Shown here piece after piece: positions 23,270-31,668 of a stretch of DNA of 40,357 nucleotides (position 1 is its first letter; each line of letters begins with the position of its first letter). The position numbers and the translations under genes were made by a program. The stretch lies in assembly GCA_029820295.1 (NCBI GenBank), contig JALGVA010000039.1:1-40357 (forward strand). The letters are read 5' to 3'. The notes beneath the pieces are model-generated. The model did no database searches and was not told the DNA's origin. It saw nothing but the letters and a program-made list of their open reading frames with translations. Origin of the DNA: Candidatus Zipacnadia bacterium (lineage in GTDB: Bacteria > Armatimonadota > Zipacnadia > Zipacnadales > UBA5352).

Positions 23270-25510
23270 GAAGAACGGGTAGACGCTCCACTCCACGCAC
23301 GCCAGGATGTCCGGTCGTCCGTCGCCGGTCAGGTCTCCCACCCACGGGTGCGGCCCGTGGTTGGTAACCTTGATCGGCTCTCCGAAGCAGCACAACGTCA
23401 CCGGCTCCTCAAAGACGGGGGCGGTCGGCGTGCCGCAGTTGCGCAGCAGGAAGATGCTGGCCACGCTCGGGTCGGAGCCCGCGCAACTGTACACGATGTC
23501 GATCAGCCCGTCCCCGTCCCAGTCCACGCACACGAAGCGCTCGCTCCAGTGCCGGCTGCCCACCACCAGAGACGCGTCGATCAGTCGCCCATCCGCCAGG
23601 CATAGTGGCCCCTCCTTGCGCAGGCGCAGCTCCCCCGCTTCGTCGCGGTACTGCGCGAAGAGCGTCAGCCTGCGCGTGAAGCCGTCGTGAGTCACCAGGT
23701 CCATGAGGCCGTCGCCGTTGAGGTCCGCGAAGCCTGCGCCGGTGCGCCAGAAGAACGGCCGCTCCTCCTCGTAGGGATAGGGGTAGTTCGGGACGTCGCG
23801 ATCCCCGGCCAGTTGCGCCGAGCGCGCCCGCTGCTCCGGGCCGTCGGGGTAGCCATCGCAGATGATCTGCCGCCGCTCGCCGAAGCGTGGCTGCTCACGC
23901 GTGCCGATGTTGCGGTACCAGAAGATGCGGTTGGTCTCGTTGGGCAGCATCAGGTCGGGCAGACCGTCACCGTCCCAGTCCACGAAGACCGGGTAGGGAT
24001 AGCCCATGTTGTGCCAGTGCTCGCCGCCCAGCACCTCATCACGCAGGATGCGGATGGGCTCACCGTCGGCCAGGATCGGCCGGGCCTCGGAGAACGCGGG
24101 GCGCTCCGTCGTGCCCTCGTTGATGACGATGCGTGGCCAGCCGTAGCCTCCGCCCACGAGCAGGTCGAGAGCTCCGTCGCCGTCCCAGTCGCACACGCAG
24201 GGCCATGCCTGGTCGCTCAGGGCGAGCACCGCCGACAGCGACTCGGCGCGCGCCGCCCGGCGGAAGCGCGGATCGGGGCCGACGACGGTCTGCTCGAAGA
24301 AGGTCACCTGCTGCCAGAGATCGTGGCCGACGATGATGCCGCGCCGCTCACCGTCCACCGCGGGCGCCACCGAGGTGCACCACCAACAGTCGATGTCCGC
24401 CAGCACGTGCGGCGGGCCGAAGCTCGGCGGGTCGCCGCCCTCATTGCGGCGCCAGGCCACGCGCTTGGCGCGCGCATCGCCCTCCTCTGCCGGCACCAGG
24501 CAGACCGCGTCCAGGCGGCCGTCGCCATCGACGTCCAGGAAGCACGCGCCTTCGCCGGCGTCGATCGCGACCGGGTCGGCAAGCGCCAGCGGCCAGCCAT
24601 CCGGGCTGGTGTTGCGCAGGAAGGTCCCGCCGACCACCAGGTCGATGGCCCCGTCGCCATCGAGGTCCACGGCGCGGCAGGGCGACCACCGCTCCATCCC
24701 GCGCGGCACGCTGCCGGCGGCGACGAAGATGGGCATGCCGCCTCCATCGCGTTCGCCGGAGTTGCGGAAGATGTGCAGCTCCTCGCCCCCACTCGGCGAG
24801 TACACGAGGTCGGGCAGCCCGTCGCCGTCGAGGTCCGCGAGGTCGGCGTGCATGTACACGCGGCTGATGTCGCGGAACTCCCGTGACCCGGGCTCGTCCA
24901 CGTAGCGCAGGCGCACCGGGTCGGCGACCTCGAGGGCCTCATCGCCGCCTACGCGCGGGAAGCAGAACACGCCGTCCCACGGTTCGCCCGGCCGCCAGGC
25001 GTAGTTCCAGCAGCCGACCAGGTCGGCGCGGCCGTCGCCGGTGAGATCAAAGAGGCCGCACAGCTTGATGGCCGTGACCGGCCGCGGCTCGCCCGCGTTG
25101 TAGCGCAGCAGGTCGCCGGTGCCGATCCTGGGCGTGTACCGCGTCCCCGCCGGCGGCGGACGCTGGTCGGCGGTGCTGAAGCGGATCTCGAAGCGCGTCT
25201 GCTGCGGGGACGGGATGACCCACTGCACCCGGCCGCGATCGCCGTAGCGGAAGCCCTCGCCGAGCGCATGCGGGATGGCCTCGCCGGTCTGCGCATCGAT
25301 GACTTCGATGGAGTCCGGGTCGAGCACACCGGGCAGGCCGGCGTCGGCGAGCACCTGTGCGAAGTCGATCTCCGGGTCCATGGGCACGTTCGGCAGTGGC
25401 AGCTCGGAGGTGACCGTCAGAGGGAGTGCCCAGCGTCCGGCGCCCGCCGCGGGCAACGCGGCGCACAGGAGCATGCAGGCGACCACGATCCATCCGGCGC
25501 ACGGGCTCAT
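23189..25510 (-). CDS. Secreted FG-GAP/VCBS repeat protein
   Basis: Exported protein of 773 aa with a signal peptide (WIVVACMLLCAALPAAGAG) and nine calcium-binding D-x-(D/N/T)-G-D-G-x-x-D repeats. These include DLTGDGRADLVG, DLDGDGLPDLVY, DVDGDGRLDAVC, DWDGDGALDLLV and DLNGDGLMDLVT. Such repeats form a beta-propeller like integrin alpha chains. The first 130 residues after the signal form a separate beta-rich domain. No enzyme motif or C-terminal sorting signal is seen. ATG 25510 has GGGAGGG 6 bp upstream and lies 38 bp after a sugar isomerase-like gene. The 3' end overlaps the convergent phosphate transporter by 81 bp. Confidence 0.9.
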   Translation of the reverse strand: MSPCAGWIVVACMLLCAALPAAGAGRWALPLTVTSELPLPNVPMDPEIDFAQVLADAGLPGVLDPDSIEVIDAQTGEAIPHALGEGFRYGDRGRVQWVIPSPQQTRFEIRFSTADQRPPPAGTRYTPRIGTGDLLRYNAGEPRPVTAIKLCGLFDLTGDGRADLVGCWNYAWRPGEPWDGVFCFPRVGGDEALEVADPVRLRYVDEPGSREFRDISRVYMHADLADLDGDGLPDLVYSPSGGEELHIFRNSGERDGGGMPIFVAAGSVPRGMERWSPCRAVDLDGDGAIDLVVGGTFLRNTSPDGWPLALADPVAIDAGEGACFLDVDGDGRLDAVCLVPAEEGDARAKRVAWRRNEGGDPPSFGPPHVLADIDCWWCTSVAPAVDGERRGIIVGHDLWQQVTFFEQTVVGPDPRFRRAARAESLSAVLALSDQAWPCVCDWDGDGALDLLVGGGYGWPRIVINEGTTERPAFSEARPILADGEPIRILRDEVLGGEHWHNMGYPYPVFVDWDGDGLPDLMLPNETNRIFWYRNIGTREQPRFGERRQIICDGYPDGPEQRARSAQLAGDRDVPNYPYPYEEERPFFWRTGAGFADLNGDGLMDLVTHDGFTRRLTLFAQYRDEAGELRLRKEGPLCLADGRLIDASLVVGSRHWSERFVCVDWDGDGLIDIVYSCAGSDPSVASIFLLRNCGTPTAPVFEEPVTLCCFGEPIKVTNHGPHPWVGDLTGDGRPDILACVEWSVYPFFSHAAIVMPRRPDFVLGPVTAVGVEGE

Positions 25511-25548
25511 CAGACGCCCTCCCGATGCGGCGCCGCTCCCGGGCGGGC

Positions 25549-26355
25549 TCACCGGCCGCGCCGGTCGCGCGCGCCGGTGATGCCCAGCACGTCGTTGAGG
25601 TAGCGCTTGTTGACGCGGCAGGAGTCGGCGGCGTCCAGCGACGTGTAATCGAGGTCCACGACCACCCAGCCCGCGAAGTCCGCCTCCTGCAACGCCCCCC
25701 AGCAGGTCGGGAAATCGACGAGGCCCGTGCCCAGCTCGGTGAAGCGGCGGTCCGGTCCGAGGTCCTTGAAGTGCACGTAGACGGTGCGGTCGGCGTGGCG
25801 GCGGATGGTTGCGGGCACGTCGAAGTCGCCGAGCGAAAGCTGCGCCGTGTCGGGCGTGAACCTGACGAGATCCGGGTCGGTGAGCGCCATCAGCCGCTCG
25901 AAGGGTTGCTCGTATTCGAAGATAGTGCCCCAGTGCTGGTGCCACGAGCAGGTCAGGCCGTGGCGCGCGCACAACCGGCCCATCTCGTCGGCGCCCTCGG
26001 CGGCGCGCCGGATCTGCTCCTCTCCCCCGCCCCCGTCCTTGGCGCCGCCGTCGATGAGGATCAGCCCGCAGCCGACCGCAGTGCAGAACCCGGCCAGTCG
26101 CTCGCCCCTGTCCAGCCAGTCGGCGACCTCGGCATCGTCGCGGAAGCCGCAGGTGTGATAGAGCCCGCTGAACACGAGGTCGGCGCCGTCGAGCAGCGCG
26201 CGCACCTCACCGGGGCGGTCGAACCACGGCTCGAGCACGCGCGCGGAGTACTCCAGCCCATCCCAGCCCTCCGCGCACACGGTGGTCAGCGACGCGACCA
26301 GCTTGTCGAAGCCCTCGCCGGCGAAGGTCGCCGGATGGTAGCCGAGCCTGATCAT
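25549..26355 (-). CDS. TIM-barrel sugar isomerase/epimerase-like protein (IolE-like)
   Basis: 268 aa of the xylose isomerase-like superfamily. It opens MIRLGYHPATFAGEGF, and EGWDGLEYSARV, CSWHQHWGTIFEY, VRFTPDTAQLSLGD and VHFKDLG follow, with AGWVVVDLDYT at the C-terminus. The HQHWGT phrase and the P-D-T-A-Q motif recall inosose dehydratases (IolE) more than the first TIM-barrel gene at 20386. Function is not certain. ATG 26355 follows a GAGGTG site. It is within 45 bp of both neighbours, so it is co-transcribed with AMMECR1 and the FG-GAP protein. Confidence 0.86.
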   Translation of the reverse strand: MIRLGYHPATFAGEGFDKLVASLTTVCAEGWDGLEYSARVLEPWFDRPGEVRALLDGADLVFSGLYHTCGFRDDAEVADWLDRGERLAGFCTAVGCGLILIDGGAKDGGGGEEQIRRAAEGADEMGRLCARHGLTCSWHQHWGTIFEYEQPFERLMALTDPDLVRFTPDTAQLSLGDFDVPATIRRHADRTVYVHFKDLGPDRRFTELGTGLVDFPTCWGALQEADFAGWVVVDLDYTSLDAADSCRVNKRYLNDVLGITGARDRRGR

Positions 26356-26396
26356 TGCTGCACCTCATGCCTCAGACCTTGCCGCGATCGAGGGCC

Positions 26397-26969
26397 TCAG
26401 TCGCCCTCGCCGAACACCTGCGTCGTGAAGACGTAGAGGTCGGCGCCGTGCCGCCAGGCGTCGGCGGGCAGGCCCGCCTTGTGCGCGCACAGGAGATTGA
26501 GCATCGTCTCGCGGTCCCAGCCCTGCTCGGGAGCCACCTGCGGGAGGAAAACCCCGCGACGCGCGCCCTGGGAGACCATCACGCCGTGCGTGCCGACCTC
26601 GATGTCCTCGGCGCTCTCGACCTTGCGCAGCGGCGACAGCACGCTGACCTCGATCTCGAGATCGTCCATCTCCGCCGGCGAGACCGGCGGGAAGCGCGGG
26701 TCCTGGGTGGCGGCCGAGACCGCCGACGAGCGCACGGCCGCCGCCAGGGGCTCGCGCGCCTCCAGCGTGCCGATGCAGCCACGGAGCTGCCCGTGCTTGT
26801 GCAGTGTCACGAACACCGCACGCGGCTCCGCGAAGACCGGCGCATCCGTGGGCAGATCGGGCAGCGTCTGCCTCGTGACCCACTGCTCGATGGTGTCGCG
26901 CGCGAGCTTGAGCAGCACCTGCTGCTGGTCCTCGGTCAGCTCGCCCTGCTCGGTGCTTTCCTGCGCCAT
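26397..26969 (-). CDS. AMMECR1 domain protein
   Basis: 190 aa covering one AMMECR1 domain. The hallmark LRGCIGT is at residues 62-68, followed by DPRFPPVSPAEMDDLEIEVS and GVMVSQGARRGVFLPQV, both characteristic. In many bacteria this domain is linked to Memo and a radical SAM protein; neither is in this window. The biochemical role is not established. ATG 26969 lies 74 bp after the phosphodiester glycosidase stop. Confidence 0.93.
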   Translation of the reverse strand: MAQESTEQGELTEDQQQVLLKLARDTIEQWVTRQTLPDLPTDAPVFAEPRAVFVTLHKHGQLRGCIGTLEAREPLAAAVRSSAVSAATQDPRFPPVSPAEMDDLEIEVSVLSPLRKVESAEDIEVGTHGVMVSQGARRGVFLPQVAPEQGWDRETMLNLLCAHKAGLPADAWRHGADLYVFTTQVFGEGD

Positions 26970-27043
26970 GCTCCGCCACCTTCCCCGGTGCGTCGAGTCC
27001 GTCCTCGCGTGCTGTCTTCGACGCGCGCGGCCGCTGCGCCTGC

Positions 27044-28879
27044 TCAGCCGCCGTCCGCTGCCGCCACCTGCCGGGTGAAGACCAGCAGCGCGTTCGACAC
27101 GCGCCGGGCCGCCCCGTCATCGGGCGTGTTGAGCATGCGCCCCCCAGCGACGAAGGTGGTCGAGCCGCCGCCGTCGAGGTTCATCGCCTGCCACGCCCCG
27201 AGCTTGATCATCGTGCCGGCGAGTTCCTGCAGGGTCATGCCGTCGCGCTCGCCGTCGCCTCCGACCGCCTCCACGGCCACCAGCAGCAGGCGACCGTCGC
27301 CGGTGATCCCGACCGCGGTGCGCGAGGCGGCGCCGGCGTAGACGTCCGGCCGGAAGCGCTCCGGCGCTGCGGTGATGTGCGGCCGGCCGTCCTTGACCAG
27401 GCGCGGCCCACCGCCGATGGCGTGGCGCAGGTCGGGCCAGGCGGGCTCGGTGCCCAGCTCGACGGTCGCGGTGGTGCCGACCTCCACCATGTCGAGGCTC
27501 GCGGCCATGCGCCCGATGCCCGAGAGCACGAAGCCGCCCTGAGGGATGGCGAGCGCGACGCCGTCGGTCTCCTTGCGCGTCACCACGCCCGACGCGTCCA
27601 CCGCCAGGCGCGTGCGGCCGCGCGCGCCCGAGACGACATCGCCCCAGCGGCGCGTGTACATGACCATCGTGTCCTGCTCGTCGTGCCCGCGGTTGAGCGC
27701 GCGCAGCGCCTGCGTGCCCAGGCCGCCGAAGACCACGCGCCCGCGGAAGTCCAGCCGGTCCATCAGCAGACGACCGTCGCGCGTGATGCCCAGCACGGTG
27801 CGCCCGCCCCGGGGCTCGCGGATCCACTCGCCGTCGATGACCAGCATCCCCAGGGGCGGGCCCTGCATGCTGAAGAAGCCGCCGTTGATGCCGCCCCAGG
27901 CGCCGCAGCCGGTGACCATGCGCGTGACCGTCGCGCGCCGGTGGATCGTGGGAGCGGCAAGAGCCGGACGGACGTCGATCGCCTGCGAGCGCGGATCAAC
28001 GTTGAGCACGTAGACCCGCACGTTGCCGCGCGGCGTGCAGAAGTTGCGCGTCTCGAGGATGCCCGCCGCCATGGGCAACGGCGCGACCGGCGTGGGCTGG
28101 GGCTCCGGCGGGATGTCCTCGGGACGGCGGAAGAGGTCCACCACGATGCGCGGCGGATCGCCCAGGCTGAAGACCGCCGGCGGCAGCTCCGAGCCGTGCC
28201 GGATCTCCACGCGGATGGTGTTGCTGGCGGTCGGGCCCTGGCGCAGATCGCTTACGAGCGGATCGTCGAAGCGCAGCAGACGCACGCCTCGCGCCCAGCC
28301 GCCCTCGTCTCGCGGCGCGGGCAGCTCGATGGTCAGGCAGCCGGGCTGCGCCCACCACGAGAATCCGGCCGGGCGGTCGAGGTCAAGGACCAGCCGGACC
28401 TTCCCGGGGTGAGAGCCGTGTCGCACATCGGTCGGCGCCGTGCCGGGGGTCGTGAGCACCCAGATGACCTCTCCGTCATCTGCGTGCCTGTGCGCGTCGA
28501 GGCCGAAGGCCTCCCCCAGCATCTCCACCGGTACCGCGATCCGCTCACCCACCGTCACACACGGATGGGCGGCGTGGCGCAGCTCCCCCTCGACGGCGTA
28601 CGCGCTCGCTTCCGGCCGCGTCAGCACCTCGACGCCGAAACCCCGCACGGTCCACGGCCCGCCCTCCTCGGGCGGCGCCACCGTGAGGCCCAGGCCGTGC
28701 TCGAGGGCGTCGGCGGTGAGCAGAAGCGCGCCGTCGTCGGTCACCAGCGCGCTTCCGGGATCGAGCGGGCCGCCGTTGACCAGCGCGGCGCAGGGGGTGA
28801 GGTCGGCGGCCGCGGCGGCGGCAGCCGCGATGATGGTCGCAGCCGCGAGGCCCGCCCTGATTGTGCGAAGCGTAGTCAT
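27044..28879 (-). CDS. Secreted phosphodiester glycosidase with AMIN-like and copper-amine-oxidase-like N-domains
   Basis: 611 aa. A signal peptide (residues 1-26) is followed by a copper amine oxidase N-terminal-like domain (about 32-145). An AMIN-like domain comes next (about 155-250, KVRLVLDLDRPAGFSWW and DPPRIVVDLF), then a NAGPA-type phosphodiester glycosidase domain (about 285-605). That last domain shows GGINGGFFSMQG, IGGGPRLVKDG and MNLDGGGSTTF, the family's catalytic signatures. AMIN domains usually bind cell wall, so it probably acts outside the membrane on envelope phosphodiester sugars; this is inference. ATG 28879 overlaps the dihydroorotase stop (ATGA). Confidence 0.9.
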   Translation of the reverse strand: MTTLRTIRAGLAAATIIAAAAAAAADLTPCAALVNGGPLDPGSALVTDDGALLLTADALEHGLGLTVAPPEEGGPWTVRGFGVEVLTRPEASAYAVEGELRHAAHPCVTVGERIAVPVEMLGEAFGLDAHRHADDGEVIWVLTTPGTAPTDVRHGSHPGKVRLVLDLDRPAGFSWWAQPGCLTIELPAPRDEGGWARGVRLLRFDDPLVSDLRQGPTASNTIRVEIRHGSELPPAVFSLGDPPRIVVDLFRRPEDIPPEPQPTPVAPLPMAAGILETRNFCTPRGNVRVYVLNVDPRSQAIDVRPALAAPTIHRRATVTRMVTGCGAWGGINGGFFSMQGPPLGMLVIDGEWIREPRGGRTVLGITRDGRLLMDRLDFRGRVVFGGLGTQALRALNRGHDEQDTMVMYTRRWGDVVSGARGRTRLAVDASGVVTRKETDGVALAIPQGGFVLSGIGRMAASLDMVEVGTTATVELGTEPAWPDLRHAIGGGPRLVKDGRPHITAAPERFRPDVYAGAASRTAVGITGDGRLLLVAVEAVGGDGERDGMTLQELAGTMIKLGAWQAMNLDGGGSTTFVAGGRMLNTPDDGAARRVSNALLVFTRQVAAADGG

Positions 28880-30213
28880 GGTCGCGTTGACAGGTCCACC
28901 GGTGGTCGGTCCGGGGCGAAGCGCCCGTCGCCGTAGACGGTTGCGCCGGCTACGAGCACGGCCTCGACTACGCCGGGCAGCTCGCAGCCGGCAAAGGGCG
29001 TATTGCGCCCCATGCTCTCGAAGCGCTCGGGCTCGACGGTCCAACGCGCGGCCGGGTCGAAGATCAGCAGGTCGGCCGGCGCCTCCACGTCGATCCTCCC
29101 CAGCCGGAGGCCCATCAGGGCGGCGGGGGCCGCGGTCAATGTGCGCAGCGCTTCGGGCAGACTCAGCAGCCCCGGCTCCACCAGCTCCGCGAGCACGACC
29201 GACAGCGCGGTCTCCAGCCCCACGATGCCAAAGGGGGCCTCCGCAAGCCCGCGCGCCTTCTCCTCCGGGGCGTGGGGGGCATGATCGGTGGCGATGATGC
29301 CGATGGTGCCGTCGCGCAGCGCGTTGATCAGCGCCTGCCGGTCCTCCTCGGTGCGCAGCGGCGGGTTCATGCGCGCGTTGGCGCCATGCTCGGCGACGGC
29401 CCGGTCGGTCAGCGCCAGGTAGTGCGGCGCGGTCTCCGCGCTCGGGCCATCAGGCCAGTCGCGCAGGAAGGCCGCGCCCGCCGCGGTCGAGAGGTGCGCG
29501 ATGTGCAGCGGGGGGCGGCCCGGCTCGTCCCACGCGTCGCGCCAGGCCTCGAGCGCACGCAGCTCGGTCTCCGGATGCTGGCCGGCCACGCCCAGCGCAC
29601 GTGACACCTCGCCCTCGTGCATCACGCCGCCGGCCGACAGCTCCTCGTCTTCCGCGTGCGCGATGAAGACCAGGCCCAGCTCGGCGCAGCGCAGCAGGGC
29701 CTCGCGCCGCTGCTCGCGCGTGCGCAGCATGAAGGCGTCATCGCTGATGGCCACGCAGCCGGCATCCGCCAGGGCCGCAAAGTCCGAAAGGGTCGCCCGG
29801 TCATTGCCCACGGTGGCGGCGCCGATGACGCCCACGCGGCACCACGCGCTGTGCCGAACGCGCCCGCGGATGTCGGCGACGGTCTCGGCGCAGTCAGGCG
29901 CGGGCGTCGTGTTGGGCATCGCGCCCACCCAGGTGAAGCCGCCGCGCACCGCCGCCCGCGTCCCCGTCTCGATGGTCTCCTTGTGCTCGCCGCCCGGCTC
30001 GCGCAGGTGCACGTGCACGTCGACCAGGCCCGGGCACACCACCATGCCCGAGGCGTCGATGACCGCTTCCACGGCCGGCGGGCTCTCCAGGCCAACAGCC
30101 ACGATGGCGCCACCGCGGACGTAGACGTCCGTGATCTCGTCGATCCCTGTCCCCGGGCAGACGACGCGCCCGCCGCGGATGGCCAGAGTCGTCTCAGATA
30201 ACATGCCGGTCAT
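28876..30213 (-). CDS. pyrC: Dihydroorotase
   Basis: Third step of pyrimidine synthesis: cyclises carbamoyl aspartate. 445 aa, amidohydrolase of the long class I type. DVHVHLREPGGEHKETI (from residue 65) gives the metal-binding His67 and His69 and the substrate Arg. MPNTTPAPD, AISDDAFML, FIAHAED and IATDHAPHAPEEK supply the further metal and catalytic residues. ATG 30213 is preceded by ACGGAG; a GTG at 30228 and an ATG at 30204 are alternatives. No pyrB is adjacent. The gene is translationally coupled to the phosphodiester glycosidase. Confidence 0.95.
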   Translation of the reverse strand: MTGMLSETTLAIRGGRVVCPGTGIDEITDVYVRGGAIVAVGLESPPAVEAVIDASGMVVCPGLVDVHVHLREPGGEHKETIETGTRAAVRGGFTWVGAMPNTTPAPDCAETVADIRGRVRHSAWCRVGVIGAATVGNDRATLSDFAALADAGCVAISDDAFMLRTREQRREALLRCAELGLVFIAHAEDEELSAGGVMHEGEVSRALGVAGQHPETELRALEAWRDAWDEPGRPPLHIAHLSTAAGAAFLRDWPDGPSAETAPHYLALTDRAVAEHGANARMNPPLRTEEDRQALINALRDGTIGIIATDHAPHAPEEKARGLAEAPFGIVGLETALSVVLAELVEPGLLSLPEALRTLTAAPAALMGLRLGRIDVEAPADLLIFDPAARWTVEPERFESMGRNTPFAGCELPGVVEAVLVAGATVYGDGRFAPDRPPVDLSTRP

Positions 30214-30233
30214 GCGCACTCCGTTCACAAACG

Positions 30234-30268
30234 CAGAAGGCCTCCCGTCGGAGGCGGGGGGCCTTCTG
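30234..30268 (-). terminator. Hairpin between the PKD protein and dihydroorotase genes
   Basis: CAGAAGGCC and GGCCTTCTG form a 9-bp stem, with a smaller GCCTCC/GGAGGC hairpin nested inside. It is 30 bp after the PKD stop and 20 bp before the pyrC start. On the minus strand the bases after it are CGTTTG, a poor U-tract, so it may only partly reduce read-through into pyrC. Confidence 0.5.
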
Positions 30269-30298
30269 TTGCTCGGTCATCTCCGTGTGCGCTCGCGC

Positions 30299-31447
30299 CT
30301 ACTCGGTGACCTTGACGTGGATCCGGTCCACGCGATCCACCCTCCTGCCCGCCGGGTCCTTCACCGTCAGCGTCACCACGTAGTATCCGGGGGTCAGGAA
30401 GGTCCACGATGTCTCCGCTCCGTAGCCCTCCTCCTGGATGCCGTCGAGGTCGTCGAAGTCCCAGACGTAGCTGGCGCTGACGCCCTCGGGCTGCGGCGCG
30501 GCCTCGAACGGCGTCATCCGGTCCACCGTGGTTGTGATGTTCTCACCCGCATCGGCGACCAGCGGCTGCTCCTCATAGCCCAGCTCCAGCTCGCCCACCC
30601 AGAAGGTCTCCTCGACATCGCCGAAGAGCGCGACATGCTGGATCGAAGATCCCGTCAGGTCAGCGCCCTTGAAGGCGCTCATCGGGACCACGACCTGCAC
30701 CCAGTCCTCGACGATCTCAGCGTAGTCGGCGAGCACGATCGGCCCCGAATCAACCGCACCCATGTCCGTGACCAGGAGCACGCGGAGCTGCTCAATCTTC
30801 GGTGGCGGGCCCTGGGGCACGCCGACCCCACCAACCGCGGGCCCCATCATGCCCGGCTCCATGCCCGGCTCCATGCCCGGCATCATCATCCCCGGCTCAG
30901 GCGGCATCCCCATCATCGCCGGGTCCTCGGGCGGAATCATCATGCCCGGGTCCACGCCCGGCTGTCCGGGCATCATGCCCGGCTGTCCCGGGATCATCCC
31001 CGGCTCCGGCGGCACCATGCCGGGCTCAGCGGGGAACATCCCGGGCTCGGCCGGCATCATCCCCGGCTCCGCCGGGAAGCCGCCCGGGCCCATCATCCCG
31101 CCCGGCCCGACCGGCGCCTGCTCCTCGGGCTCGTGGACCTTCACCACAAGCCGCACGTACCCGCCCTCAGGGTCGGACAGGAAGGTGTCCGCCGCGAGCG
31201 GCCGGGTCAACTGCAGGCGCCCGCCCTCGTAGAACCCCGTGGTCTCCACCCGCAGGGCCTCGCCCTCCAGGTAGCTCTCCTCCTCGTCAAGCTCGATGGT
31301 CCCCGAGCCCCAGCTCCCCAGCTCGGCGCCCTGCAGGGAGCCCGAGAACAGAACGGTCTTGCTGTCGGCGTGACCCGCCGCCAGGAGACCGAGCATCAGC
31401 ACGGCCGCAAAGGACAGAACCATCGCCGCTCTTCGCACCACGTTCAT
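30299..31447 (-). CDS. Secreted PKD-domain protein with Met/Pro-rich insert
   Basis: 382 aa, no recognised enzyme. A signal peptide (residues 1-26, cleavage after AGHA) leads into a beta-rich half-domain (27-108). Residues 111-215 are low-complexity repeats of P-x-x-P-G-M-M, for example PAEPGMM, PAEPGMF, PPEPGMI and PGQPGMM. A second beta-rich part (216-295) follows, then a PKD-like domain (about 297-382) with SYVWDFDD and LTPGYYVVTLTVKD. The two beta parts may be one carbohydrate-binding-type domain split by the insert (inference). Its ribosome site GAAGGG is close to the ATG at 31447. A promoter lies upstream and a hairpin downstream. Confidence 0.85.
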   Translation of the reverse strand: MNVVRRAAMVLSFAAVLMLGLLAAGHADSKTVLFSGSLQGAELGSWGSGTIELDEEESYLEGEALRVETTGFYEGGRLQLTRPLAADTFLSDPEGGYVRLVVKVHEPEEQAPVGPGGMMGPGGFPAEPGMMPAEPGMFPAEPGMVPPEPGMIPGQPGMMPGQPGVDPGMMIPPEDPAMMGMPPEPGMMMPGMEPGMEPGMMGPAVGGVGVPQGPPPKIEQLRVLLVTDMGAVDSGPIVLADYAEIVEDWVQVVVPMSAFKGADLTGSSIQHVALFGDVEETFWVGELELGYEEQPLVADAGENITTTVDRMTPFEAAPQPEGVSASYVWDFDDLDGIQEEGYGAETSWTFLTPGYYVVTLTVKDPAGRRVDRVDRIHVKVTE

Positions 31448-31546
31448 CACCCTTCGTCGTCTGGCGCGTCGGCCGCGGCCTGCGCGCATGCGCGCACGGC
31501 CTGCGAAGCGACTGTGTCCACGGGCCGCCCATGCGGCCTCCCGAAC

Positions 31547-31575
31547 ATTCTACCCGCCACGGCCGAATCCTGCAA
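31547..31575 (-). promoter_or_regulatory. Sigma-70 type promoter of the PKD protein operon
   Basis: On the minus strand TTGCAG (31575-31570) and TAGAAT (31552-31547) are separated by 17 bp. The start is predicted near 31540, giving a leader of about 93 nt. It probably serves the PKD gene, with read-through to pyrC and the genes beyond. Confidence 0.6.
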
Positions 31576-31668
31576 GCCATCAGTCCAGCCGAGGATCGGC
31601 CCATCGGCCTTGCGGGCGGCTACCTGGTCTGACGGTGCGCGTGGGGTGCGGGTTCCCGCCGGGCGCCA

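Noticed and set aside
30803-31117. Repeated CCCGGCTCCATG-like units considered as a CRISPR array or minisatellite
   Set aside because: They are in frame within a coding gene, vary by codon, and lack spacers. They encode the Met/Pro repeats.
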